A stretch of DNA of 32,886 nucleotides from an uncultured Paracoccaceae bacterium (GTDB taxonomy: Bacteria; Pseudomonadota; Alphaproteobacteria; Rhodobacterales; Rhodobacteraceae): positions 1 through 32,886 of the forward strand of contig CANMWG010000008.1 in assembly GCA_947501555.1 (NCBI GenBank), read 5' to 3'. The notes under the pieces are model-generated. The model did not search any database. It saw nothing but the letters and a program-made list of their open reading frames with translations, and was not told the origin of the DNA. The position numbers and the translations under genes are program-made. Positions 1 through 8,152 of this stretch are shown one piece after another (the stretch's first letter is position 1; each line of letters begins with the position of its first letter).

Positions 1-3000
1 GTGCCGGTGACAATGCCGTCGGATGTGCTCAGGTCTGGCAGCCATAAAGCGAGGTCAACACTCTGGATCAGAATGCTATCACCGCTACCGTAACTCAGAA
101 CAACGTCTGATCCCTCCTGGGCCAGTGAGACGCCGCTTGGCAACTGGTCTGAGCCGATGAAGACACCATTGATCAAGATGGAGTCTATCGTGGGATCGAA
201 GTCCGTAATTGTATCGGCTCCGTCTCCATCCACGAACGTGAAAGTATCCGCGCCCGTGCCACCCGATAGCGTATCGTTGTCGAGACCACCTGAGATGATG
301 TCGTCGCCTGCATCACCAAAGAAAGTGTCATCTCCACCGCCGCCATTGATCGTGTCATCGCCGTCACCACCATAGACGATGTCCATGCTATGCGTGCCGG
401 TCTGCGTGTTATCGTGGAAGACGTCGTCGCCTGTGCCAAGCGTGACCGTATCCCGGCCATTACCGCCCCAGACTTCGTCGTTGCCTGCACCAGCATCAAT
501 GGTGTCGTAGTGCGTGCCGCCGTCAATGATGTCGTCGCCGCTTCCGGCTGTGATGATGTCATTTCCACCCAGCCCGTTGATCGTCTGGCCACTGTCGTTG
601 ACTGTGTCGCCATCTGGATCAATGGTCGTCCCGCTGTTGATCGTGTCAGCGCCGCTTGTGCCGGTGACAATGCCGTCGGATGTGCTCAGGTCTGGCAGCC
701 ATAAAGCGAGGTCAACACTCTGGATCAGAATGCTGTCACCATTTCCGTAACTAACAACAACGTCCGTTCCGTCCTGAGCCACAGACACGCCGGTCGGTAG
801 CTGCGTTGGGCCAACCAATTCATCGTTGATTATGATGGACTCTGTCGTAGGATCGAAGTCAGTTATGACGTCGGTACCGTCACCTGAAACGAACCTGAAC
901 ACGTCAGCGTCGAGCCCACCGGTAAGCGTATCGTTACCAACCCCACCAACGATAACATCTTCGCCTTGATCACCATCGAGGTTGTCATCACCCGCACCGC
1001 CGTCAACAATATCGTCTCCCCATCCGGCAAGGATGTCATCATCCCCTGCAAGCGCCAAGATGGTTTGACCTGTATCGTCAATCGCAATGCCGTTCGCTCC
1101 GACATCGCCGTATTCGAGAACATCATCGCCGGCAGTGCCGATGACATCACCATCTAGCATTGCCCCATTGAGCCAAAATGCAAGGTCAACCCCAGTCAAA
1201 AGGATAGTATCACCGGATCCATATGAGACCATCACATCAGCGCCGGCTTGCGACATAGTCACACCTGTCGGAAGCGCATCCGGACTAATCACTTCCCCGT
1301 CAATCTCAAGCGTATCCGCGCTTACGTTAAAGTCCGTGACTGTGTCAGCGCCATCACCGGACACAAACCGGAAGAGGTCAGTGTCGAGCCCACCGGTAAG
1401 CGTATCGTTACCAACCCCACCAACGATGACGTCGTCGCCCTCATCACCATCCAGGATGTCATTTCCCGCGTCGCCATAAACGATATCATCGCCCCATCCG
1501 GCAAGAATATCATCATTGCCAGCCAAGGCGAAGATTGTCTGACCTGTGTCATCAATCTCATTGCCGTTCACGCCGGTATCGCCATATGCGAGGTCATCGT
1601 CACCGTCGGTGCCGGTTACAATTGTGCCTGTTGTTGGCACGGAAAACCAAAGCGCCAGATCAACCCCAATCATCCGGATAGTATCACCGGATCCATATGA
1701 GACTATTACGTCAGCTCCTACTTGCACCGCTGTAACACCTGCAGGAAGTGCATCAGAAGCAATCACCGCCCCGTCGATCTCGAGGGTATCAGCACTTACA
1801 TCAAAGTCCGTGACGATGTCGGTTCCATCGCCTGAAACAAATTTGAAGATGTCCGCGCCCGTACCGCCATGGACAACATCTGAGCCAACCCCACCCTGCA
1901 GGACATCATCACCGACGCCACCATCCAGCCAGTCGTTGCCAGTGCCTGCAGTGATGGTGTCATTCCCGGCGAGACCACTAATCGTTTGCCCAGAGTCATC
2001 AATCAGATCACCGTCTTGGTCTACGCCGCCAAAGGTCAGGACGTCATCACCATCCGTCCCGGTGATAATGCCGTCTGATGTCGGTGCTGCAGCCAACCAA
2101 TCCGTGAGATCGACACCAAGCAACAAAATACTATCGCCGGTACCATAAGACACCGCGATATCAGCGCCAACTTGCTGCACCGTAACGCCCGTCGGAAGCG
2201 CATGGGGATTGATCTCTGCCCCTTCAATCCGAAGCGTATCGGTCTCAACGTCAAAGTCCGTGATGACGTCGGCGCCGTCGCCAGAAACAGCCTGGAACAC
2301 GTCAGCGCCGCCACCACCTGTCATTGTATCGTTGCCGGTACCACCAATCAGCGTGTCTGACCCTGTACCTGCGACAATAGTATCGTTGCCCGCAAGCGCG
2401 TTAATCCTTTGGCCCGTTCCGGAGATTGAGATACCACCCGCGCCTTGATAATTGCTGTCAATGATATCGTCTTCAGATGAGCCATCCAGTTCCTCGTCTT
2501 GTACAAGACCCAGAATGGCATCCAGACGATCCGTCAGATCAGTCTCCTGCGCCATGAGCGTATATGTTTGGGTTGCTCCTGCCGTGGTGACGCCGTCAGC
2601 ACCCACAGAGCCGCCGACAATAAACCAACCCCCACCGATAAAATCATCCACCTCTGTGATCGTTGGGTAGTCAGCAAGATTATCAAAATCAAGAAAGCGG
2701 CGATCACCAAAGTCTTCGAAGGGACGGTCAGAGGCATCATATGGGATGCCGGATATGGGCTGGCCATAAAAGAAAGTTTCCACACGTATCGTGTCGAATT
2801 CCGGATTTGAGGGGCTGCCGTCAATGTACCCATACGAATCGCCACCGTTATCTAGGGAATCAAAAAACTCGAAGCCAACTTCAGCTGCACTGCCAAAAAC
2901 GGTGATAGTTTCACTACCTGTGTCAACCGTGTGGTAGCCAACAGCGTCGGCTGAAGTGCTCAATAAATCCCGCCAATCCGGATTATCATCGATAGTCTCC

Positions 3001-5201
3001 GTTTGACCAAAGCCACGGTGGTCGACGACAGTTATGCCCGAATTAAATCCCGGCAGCCCCTCTAGCAACGGGTAGGTAATTGCAGAAATGCCAACCGTCG
3101 AAATTTCCTGCTCAATCCACGCATATTCCTTATCGGTGGACCGGTCTACTGTCGCTTCTCCGCCATCTGATCCATCATAATAATCCTCATCATCGACGAC
3201 CGTTCCCAGCCAACCCCACTTGTGTTCTAACACGGTATCGCTCTGCTCATGATTGATGAGCACCAGATCAATCTCTTCCATAAGAAAATCTTGATCAAAG
3301 CCAAGGTCTGTCAAATCAAGTGTATGAAAGTTCTCTTCGGTGATGTCCGGGGCATCCACCATAAGAATGCCAAATGCTGAACTTCCAAGACCATCATAAT
3401 ACTCATAGCTATCATCGATGCGGATAATGTCGTCCGCATCACCCCCCCAAATTACTGTTGGCGCACCGCCACTCCGCCCAGATGAAACGGTGAATGTGTC
3501 AGCACCGCCGCCACCTGCGAACCACTCACCACCTTCATTCGAGCCGATGAAATGGTCGTCGAATTCTGTACCAATGAAAACTTCTACATTCGTTATGGAC
3601 GCATCAGTGCTATTGCCGTCCTCTCGAAGGTCAACAGTGACACCCTCTTCTTCATGACCAAGGCCGTCTATGGGCTCTTCGCTGCGACCAAGATCGGCAT
3701 AGGACAGCACATCCCAACCGTCACCGCCATCAATAACGTCCCGACCGGTGCCGCCCCAGATGAAGTCATCACCCTCACCGCCCTCAATGATGTCATTGCC
3801 ATCACCGCCAAGGATGACGTCGTTGCCACCCATACCGTAGATCATGTCTATGTCATCGCCACCAACAAGAACATTGCCGAAATCTTCGTCGTCGCCTGTG
3901 ATGTTATCGTTCTGACCAGAACCAACCACATTCTCAAAGCCGTTTAATTCTAGTGATTCGTCATCAATAGTGATCGAACCTCCGTCATCATTGCTTAGTA
4001 GAATTGTAATCCCGGATGGGCTGGATGACACGTCAATCGTATCGCCATTATCTCCGTTTTCCAGTCCATCTATCGAGGTTAGTGTGGTGCTGATTTCAGT
4101 AACATGAACAATGTCATCATTAACGCCCAAATTTAGAATTTCGACATTAAACAAGGAGTTTAAGCCACCGTAAGCCAGATCAACGTAGGCCGAGAATGGC
4201 ACATCGGTAGAGATTTCCCGTACGAAAACGTTATATCCCAATCCTGTAATCTCTGACGCTGTTGCATAACTGACCAGATCAATATCAGCACCGCCATCTA
4301 TGACGCCCCACGCATCGGTGGATGTGACGGCATCACTGAAACCATAGATGATATCATTGCCTTCGTTCGTATGAACAAAGGTTTCTTTAGCTTGGTACAA
4401 CTGGATAACATCGTTTTTTTCCGAGCCAACCTCGATTTCAGCTGCGAACAACTGAACAAACGCGGCATCCGAGTAGTAAGCTTCGAGCATTACATCCAAA
4501 GTCTTGGAAGACGCCGATAAGCTAGCAGCTGCCCCTAAGAGAGGAACACCGCTTGAAAGCTGCCCAAAAAGACTGATAATCTCTATTAGCGATGCGGATA
4601 CGCCAGCCGCCTTCAGGGATTCTATCGCAACAAACACATCGTAAGGATTTGACGTATCTTCCAAGACGTTGTCGACCCAAAAATCATCCAACCCTAGGCC
4701 GATAAACAAAGGATTACCCGACCAAGCGCCTATATCAACGTCTGTAAGACTTCCGTTAAATTCAGTGACATCAATGTTACCAATCTCTAACGCATTTGGG
4801 ATTCCGTAGTAAACCTCTCCATCAATGATCTCTTCCCTGCTTTCTATGTCAAGGAAAATTCCATCGGCGATGGCGTTTGAAGCCTTTTGAAGTAATTCAG
4901 CAGCAGCCCCATCTGACAAAGCCTCGCCAGTTCGAGTTTCAATTTGCACGCGAGTATAGTTACGGATAAGAGTGGATGCCGGACCAACGCCTAGATTGGC
5001 TTGGGCAGCCGCGCCAAACCATGCCTGAACATTGCCCGCAGCCAAAAGAGTATCACCCAAATTTGGTGGCACCCACGCAGATGGACCCTGCACTGCTAAA
5101 TAAATAAGATCATACATAGCGGCGCGGTTATCAGGCGATACCGTCCGTGCGAATTCAATGGCCTCAAATTGCTCTTTGGTAATGTAAAACTCGCTAGCCA
5201 T
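1..5201 (-). CDS. Giant RTX (hemolysin-type calcium-binding repeat) protein, C-terminus beyond window
   Basis: The minus-strand frame is open from 5201 to the window edge, giving more than 1,730 residues and no C-terminal end. The first ~250 residues are non-repetitive and I do not recognise them; they begin MASEFYITKEQFEAIEFA. Glycine-aspartate nonapeptides (GGxGxDxxx) appear at about 254-280 and 424-500. A second non-RTX stretch spans about 600-910. From there to the edge come at least five modules, each with RTX nonapeptides followed by a linker of the type SGDGxDxITDF...LPxGV...VSYGxGDxI. RTX repeats bind calcium outside the cell and such proteins usually leave by a type I system; the C-terminal secretion signal would be off-window and no exporter genes are nearby. 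I chose the ATG at 5201 because AGGAG lies 9 bases upstream; the in-frame ATG at 5207 is only 3 bases from it. Toxin, adhesin or surface-layer roles all remain possible. Long plus-strand ORFs here are artefacts of the repetitive codons. Confidence 0.9.
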   Translation of the reverse strand, partial: MASEFYITKEQFEAIEFARTVSPDNRAAMYDLIYLAVQGPSAWVPPNLGDTLLAAGNVQAWFGAAAQANLGVGPASTLIRNYTRVQIETRTGEALSDGAAAELLQKASNAIADGIFLDIESREEIIDGEVYYGIPNALEIGNIDVTEFNGSLTDVDIGAWSGNPLFIGLGLDDFWVDNVLEDTSNPYDVFVAIESLKAAGVSASLIEIISLFGQLSSGVPLLGAAASLSASSKTLDVMLEAYYSDAAFVQLFAAEIEVGSEKNDVIQLYQAKETFVHTNEGNDIIYGFSDAVTSTDAWGVIDGGADIDLVSYATASEITGLGYNVFVREISTDVPFSAYVDLAYGGLNSLFNVEILNLGVNDDIVHVTEISTTLTSIDGLENGDNGDTIDVSSSPSGITILLSNDDGGSITIDDESLELNGFENVVGSGQNDNITGDDEDFGNVLVGGDDIDMIYGMGGNDVILGGDGNDIIEGGEGDDFIWGGTGRDVIDGGDGWDVLSYADLGRSEEPIDGLGHEEEGVTVDLREDGNSTDASITNVEVFIGTEFDDHFIGSNEGGEWFAGGGGADTFTVSSGRSGGAPTVIWGGDADDIIRIDDSYEYYDGLGSSAFGILMVDAPDITEENFHTLDLTDLGFDQDFLMEEIDLVLINHEQSDTVLEHKWGWLGTVVDDEDYYDGSDGGEATVDRSTDKEYAWIEQEISTVGISAITYPLLEGLPGFNSGITVVDHRGFGQTETIDDNPDWRDLLSTSADAVGYHTVDTGSETITVFGSAAEVGFEFFDSLDNGGDSYGYIDGSPSNPEFDTIRVETFFYGQPISGIPYDASDRPFEDFGDRRFLDFDNLADYPTITEVDDFIGGGWFIVGGSVGADGVTTAGATQTYTLMAQETDLTDRLDAILGLVQDEELDGSSEDDIIDSNYQGAGGISISGTGQRINALAGNDTIVAGTGSDTLIGGTGNDTMTGGGGADVFQAVSGDGADVITDFDVETDTLRIEGAEINPHALPTGVTVQQVGADIAVSYGTGDSILLLGVDLTDWLAAAPTSDGIITGTDGDDVLTFGGVDQDGDLIDDSGQTISGLAGNDTITAGTGNDWLDGGVGDDVLQGGVGSDVVHGGTGADIFKFVSGDGTDIVTDFDVSADTLEIDGAVIASDALPAGVTAVQVGADVIVSYGSGDTIRMIGVDLALWFSVPTTGTIVTGTDGDDDLAYGDTGVNGNEIDDTGQTIFALAGNDDILAGWGDDIVYGDAGNDILDGDEGDDVIVGGVGNDTLTGGLDTDLFRFVSGDGADTVTDFNVSADTLEIDGEVISPDALPTGVTMSQAGADVMVSYGSGDTILLTGVDLAFWLNGAMLDGDVIGTAGDDVLEYGDVGANGIAIDDTGQTILALAGDDDILAGWGDDIVDGGAGDDNLDGDQGEDVIVGGVGNDTLTGGLDADVFRFVSGDGTDVITDFDPTTESIIINDELVGPTQLPTGVSVAQDGTDVVVSYGNGDSILIQSVDLALWLPDLSTSDGIVTGTSGADTINSGTTIDPDGDTVNDSGQTINGLGGNDIITAGSGDDIIDGGTHYDTIDAGAGNDEVWGGNGRDTVTLGTGDDVFHDNTQTGTHSMDIVYGGDGDDTINGGGGDDTFFGDAGDDIISGGLDNDTLSGGTGADTFTFVDGDGADTITDFDPTIDSILINGVFIGSDQLPSGVSLAQEGSDVVLSYGSGDSILIQSVDLALWLPDLSTSDGIVTG
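658..734. repeat. 77-nt exact direct copy of positions 1-77
   Basis: Bases 1-77 and 658-734 are identical and then diverge. The 657-bp period equals 219 codons, so the copies are in frame and encode the same linker (from LPDLSTSDGIVTG back through the preceding residues) in two successive RTX modules. Confidence 0.93.
912..953. repeat. 42-nt direct repeat, copy 1 (RTX module)
   Basis: This 42-nt block is identical to 1386-1427. The spacing is 474 bp (158 codons), so it marks two tandem RTX modules that are more alike in DNA than selection on protein alone would require. It encodes VGGVGNDTLTGGL on the minus strand. Confidence 0.92.
1386..1427. repeat. 42-nt direct repeat, copy 2 (RTX module)
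   Basis: Exact copy of 912-953, in frame, inside the next RTX module upstream in the protein. The surrounding ~470 bp of each module are also clearly similar but not identical. Confidence 0.92.
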
Positions 5202-5259
5202 TGGCATTTTCTCCTGATACGCTTTTTATCGTTGGATACCGCATGGAGTGCGTAGCGCA

Positions 5260-5937
5260 ATGAACGTTTTACCTTTGGTAGTGTTTTTTTTCGTAGTGCC
5301 TCATTTTGCGTCGGCACTTCCACACAGCGACGGAATTGTGTTTGTAGGTGATCGTGATTTTTTTGTAGGAGAACTGTCCCAATCTTACGGAGAGGATGCC
5401 CGATCATTTAACTTCAGACATGCAGCATGGTTAGAAGTGCTGCTAGACAATGATCCGATGCTATCGGACCAAGATGTTCGTTTTTTACGAGCCGGCGTCC
5501 CTGCATCAGATTTAGTCGGAGAGGTTCCATCTCAACTACGTGAGAATGAGAGAATAGAAGACGACCCGCTATATATGGCACAAGGCCATAATGTCATTAC
5601 CTTTGGCAATCTGGACATGGATATATTTCCGAGAGTTTCAAACATCAACTATTCAGTCGTTTGCACACGCGGACTTGACCCGGGTGAATTGAATATTTGT
5701 GATGTGAGAGTGGCCTACCCTAACGGGCGCTTTGTTTTATTAACTGCACGAAAGTACTTCCCGGGCCAACTATCCGAGATCAGCGGCAATTTTGAGCATA
5801 TTGCATCAAGAATGGTTGAAATCGCGATTTGTCTGGATGTCACCGACAAAAGTGACTCCGAACGCCCCACAAGTGAGGCAGAGCTGTTGGAGCAAAACCC
5901 TAATCTCTCTGATTGCGAAATTCTGCTATCATCTTAG
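5260..5937 (+). CDS. Secreted protein of unknown function
   Basis: A 225-residue protein that I do not recognise. The N-terminus (MNVLPLVVFFFVVPHFASA) is a good Sec signal peptide with likely cleavage before LPHSDG. The mature part is acidic, with four cysteines in its C-terminal half (VVCTRG, NICDVRV, AICLDV, SDCEILL), consistent with disulfides outside the cytoplasm. GGAG at 5245-5248 lies 11 bases before the ATG at 5260; an in-frame GTG at 5248 would add four residues. It diverges from the giant RTX gene with only about 58 bases between starts, so the two probably share a control region, and it may act in the same envelope process. That link is inference from position only. Base composition is lower in GC than the pca region. 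Confidence 0.72.
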   Translation: MNVLPLVVFFFVVPHFASALPHSDGIVFVGDRDFFVGELSQSYGEDARSFNFRHAAWLEVLLDNDPMLSDQDVRFLRAGVPASDLVGEVPSQLRENERIEDDPLYMAQGHNVITFGNLDMDIFPRVSNINYSVVCTRGLDPGELNICDVRVAYPNGRFVLLTARKYFPGQLSEISGNFEHIASRMVEIAICLDVTDKSDSERPTSEAELLEQNPNLSDCEILLSS

Positions 5938-6027
5938 CGGGACACAGTACGTTGTTCTGCGTGCATATCAGTAATGGCTACTAGTCTATGCGTCATCACC
6001 AAGAGCGGCCCATGTCCAGCCCCATTT

Positions 6028-6834
6028 CTATGGGCCACTTTTGAGCAATGTTTCTGGAATTGGCGGACGCATGTTTAAAGCCTGATGGGGTCGAACACGA
6101 TTGTACTGTCTGAGCCATGTATTGATGACGATCTGTGCCTGTTTCGTGGTGTGGAACCATTCAGCATTCAGGACTTCTCGACGCAGTGTGCCGTTGAAGC
6201 GCTCGTTGTATCCGTTCTCCCAGGGCGACCCCGGGTATATTTGGATCGGCTTGATCCCGACCTTTCTCAGCCAGTCTTGCAATGCTGCTGCGATGAACTC
6301 TGAGCCATTGTCCGAACGTATGTACTCGGGCTTCCCGCGCCGCAAAAGCAGTGGGTAGAGCACATCCAGCACATCGGCGCTGTTCATCTTTGGTTTGACC
6401 GCAACACACAGCGCCTCACGGGTATATTCATCCAGCACCGTGAGCATCTTGTAGGGCCGCCCGTTGCTCAGTTTGTCGTGCACAAAATCGACGCTCCAGA
6501 TGTGATTGGGATGTTGCGGCCGCAGCCGGATGATTGAGCTGTCCTTGTGGTACAGTCGCCAGCGTTTCTTGTGCCGCCTTGGAAGTTGCAGGCCTTCTTC
6601 GCGCCAAAGGCGTTCGATCTTCTTATGATTGACGGGCCAGCCTTCGACACGCAGTAGTTCCGCAACCTTACGATAGCCGTAGCGGCCATATTGCTTGGCC
6701 AATCGGATCATTGCCAGGCGCAACATCTCATCGCCCGTAGAAACCGCTTTGTATTGCAACGTACTTCGGGCCATGCCCAGAACCCGACATGTGCGCCGTT
6801 CAGAGGTTGCCAGCTTTTGTCGGCTGTGCACCAC
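6028..6834 (-). CDS. IS3-family transposase OrfB (DDE integrase domain)
   Basis: This is the catalytic half of the transposase. An N-terminal HTH_21-like part (RYGYRKVAELLR, NHKKIERLWREEGL) is followed by an rve integrase core with the DDE triad: first Asp in WSVDFVHD, second in RSDNGSE, and Glu in GYNERFNG, with 35 residues between the second Asp and the Glu as expected for IS3. The C-terminus (NRVRPHQALNMRPP) is typical of the family. The sequence resembles the IS407-type subgroup, but I cannot fix the group. The only stand-alone start is a GTG at 6834; the real product is probably an OrfAB fusion made by frameshifting from orfA. The ORF looks intact. Confidence 0.93.
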   Translation of the reverse strand: MVHSRQKLATSERRTCRVLGMARSTLQYKAVSTGDEMLRLAMIRLAKQYGRYGYRKVAELLRVEGWPVNHKKIERLWREEGLQLPRRHKKRWRLYHKDSSIIRLRPQHPNHIWSVDFVHDKLSNGRPYKMLTVLDEYTREALCVAVKPKMNSADVLDVLYPLLLRRGKPEYIRSDNGSEFIAAALQDWLRKVGIKPIQIYPGSPWENGYNERFNGTLRREVLNAEWFHTTKQAQIVINTWLRQYNRVRPHQALNMRPPIPETLLKSGP

Positions 6835-6857
6835 GGCCTGACGAAGCTGGTCTGTCG

Positions 6858-7145
6858 TCAGGCCTTCGGCTTTAAATAATCAAGGCTCTCTTTGAGGATC
6901 AGCTTATCCAACTCAAGCTCCGCCACGATCTTCTTGAGCCGATCATTCTCTTTCTGAAGCGCCTTCAGATTGGCCATCTCCGATCGTCCCATGCCACCAA
7001 ACCGTTTGCGCCATGTGTAATAGGTCGCGTCGCTGACACCAGCACTTCTGCAGGCTGTCGCTACATCTGAGCCAGACGCTAGGCTCAGTTCAATCTCTCG
7101 CAAAAGCCGAAGAACATCTTCATCAGAATACCGTTTCCGCGCCAT
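6858..7145 (-). CDS. IS3-family transposase OrfA (HTH protein)
   Basis: A 95-residue HTH_Tnp_1 protein. The helix-turn-helix lies at about 12-50 (VLRLLREIELSLASGS...CRSAGVSDATYYTWRKRFGG), followed by the coiled-coil LKALQKENDRLKKIVAELEL typical of IS3 OrfA, which mediates multimerisation. The ATG at 7145 has GGAG 9 bases upstream; a TTG at 7160 would add MEIGL. It ends just past the frameshift site and overlaps the orfB frame. OrfA binds the terminal repeats and supplies the N-terminus of OrfAB. Confidence 0.9.
   Translation of the reverse strand: MARKRYSDEDVLRLLREIELSLASGSDVATACRSAGVSDATYYTWRKRFGGMGRSEMANLKALQKENDRLKKIVAELELDKLILKESLDYLKPKA
6870..6876 (-). other. Candidate -1 ribosomal frameshift heptamer (T TTA AAG)
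   Basis: On the minus strand, the orfA codons TAT TTA AAG form the slippery heptamer T_TTA_AAG just before the orfA stop at 6858. A -1 slip re-pairs as TTT AAA and enters an open frame reading KAEGLTTDQLRQ, which runs without a stop into orfB. This is the standard IS3 way of making the fused transposase. The site matches the X_XXY_YYZ rule; no stimulatory structure was modelled. Confidence 0.7.
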
Positions 7146-7200
7146 CAATCCTATCTCCAAAACTAAGCCAATTTTGGCACAGTTTTAGGGGGCCAAGACA

Positions 7201-7664
7201 ATCGTTTGGTTCAGGCGCCGGTTCCAAAACGGGCATTCGAGCAGACGCGGTTTGATGATCGATTGATCGCGGGACTGGCCGTCAGCAAGTTTGCCGACTT
7301 CATGCCCAACTATCGGCAGGAACAGATCTTCATGCGGTCTGGTGTAAAGCTGCATCGCTCAACAATGAGTCGACTGATGGATCAAGCGGTTGATGCGTTG
7401 TTGCCGCTCTATGAGGTCATGCATGCCGACCTAAAAGCAAGCTCGAAGCTCTACATGGATGAGACCACCTTGGCGCAACTCGCGCCGGGGACGGGCAATA
7501 CCAAGACCTGCTATGTTTGGGCACTTTGCCGGGATGATCGACGCTGGCAGGGGAATTCCAACTCCGGCGTCGTCTTTCATTTCAAACAATCGCGGCACGG
7601 CAACCGCCTTCAAGAAAGGACACTTTGGTGGCTTAATAACCCTTCTGCGCAAAGCGTCCGCTAG
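7201..7664 (+). pseudogene. IS66-family transposase (TnpC) internal fragment
   Basis: The reading frame enters open from the IS3 boundary and encodes VQAPVPKR, VSKFADFMPNYRQEQIF, RSTMSRLMDQAVDAL and LKASSKLYMDETTLAQLAPG..KTCYVWALCRDDRRW, which is characteristic of the middle of IS66 transposases. Family members are around 500 residues, so both ends are missing. The 5' part is replaced by the IS3 element. After GVVFHF near 7590 the similarity fades and the frame runs to a stop at 7664, overlapping the 3' end of the opposing membrane-protein gene. The fragment cannot make an active transposase. Confidence 0.85.
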
Positions 7665-8064
7665 AGGGACCTGATGATCTTCCCTTACCGCCTTTGTTGC
7701 CTAAGGTGGTGTAGGAGCTGATGTAGACGGCAAGTGTGATCACCTGTCCCACGATCGCCCCAATCGCAAAGGTATATTGCCAAAGCTGATGTGGGCCGTC
7801 GTGTAGGAAAAGGAATTCGAAGAAGAACGCGGACATCAGAGTTATCAGGCACGGGATCACGCTACGGAAAAGCACCAAACCGAGGCCGGATAGAATGACG
7901 ATCGCAATTAGAACGCTGTCCAGCGCCAAATTAGCTTGGGTTGTGTGACTAACGCCGGATGCGTAGAAGTGAACGTCAAATTGACGCCAGAAAATCTTCA
8001 TGACTCCAAAGGTAATGCCGACGTAGCCGGTCATGATTGCTAAAACGAATGCGGTGCTCTTCAT
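7633..8064 (-). CDS. Small four-helix membrane protein, unknown
   Basis: A 143-residue protein with four hydrophobic segments (about residues 4-22, 46-66, 68-90 and 97-118) and a short basic, glycine/serine-rich tail. I do not recognise the family. The ATG at 8064 is preceded by AGGAGA at a 10-base spacing, which decides the start over a longer frame beginning at 8196. The last ~30 bases overlap, on the opposite strand, the end of the IS66 remnant, so the C-terminal tail (GPSSGRFAQKGY) may have been created by the rearrangement. It follows a LysR regulator on the same strand by 88 bases and may be in its operon. Confidence 0.7.
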   Translation of the reverse strand: MKSTAFVLAIMTGYVGITFGVMKIFWRQFDVHFYASGVSHTTQANLALDSVLIAIVILSGLGLVLFRSVIPCLITLMSAFFFEFLFLHDGPHQLWQYTFAIGAIVGQVITLAVYISSYTTLGNKGGKGRSSGPSSGRFAQKGY

Positions 8065-8152
8065 GTTCTGGTTGTCTCCTATGGCGCCCCCCACGTGGAT
8101 AAGTTGACCATCTCCTGAATGGAATAACTTCACAACGCAGAAGGCTGCAGTT

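Larger units (their letters stand above)
6013..7200 (-). mobile_element. IS3-family insertion sequence, about 1.19 kb
   Basis: The element encodes orfA and orfB on the minus strand. Its ends begin TGTCCAGCCCC (plus strand, 6013) and TGTCTTGGCCCCC (minus strand, from 7200), which are imperfect terminal inverted repeats of the TG...CA type usual for IS3. Flanks show no matching 3-4 bp duplication (cca on the left, atc on the right). The right end directly abuts an IS66 fragment, but the left flank is not IS66, so one side was probably deleted or rearranged after insertion. Exact ends are my estimate. Confidence 0.8.

Noticed and set aside
1..2400. Regular repeats suggesting a CRISPR or satellite array
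   Set aside because: Repeats are in frame at codon multiples and encode RTX modules; there are no short fixed repeats with unique spacers.
157..2448. Several plus-strand ORFs of 70-200 codons opposite the RTX gene
   Set aside because: They are low-complexity (Ser/Pro/Val-rich) shadows of the RTX codon pattern and lack ribosome-binding sites or domains.
7459..7674. Second frame through the IS66 fragment ending GLITLLRKASARGT
   Set aside because: It overlaps the well-matched IS66 frame, and its C-terminal part matches nothing I know.
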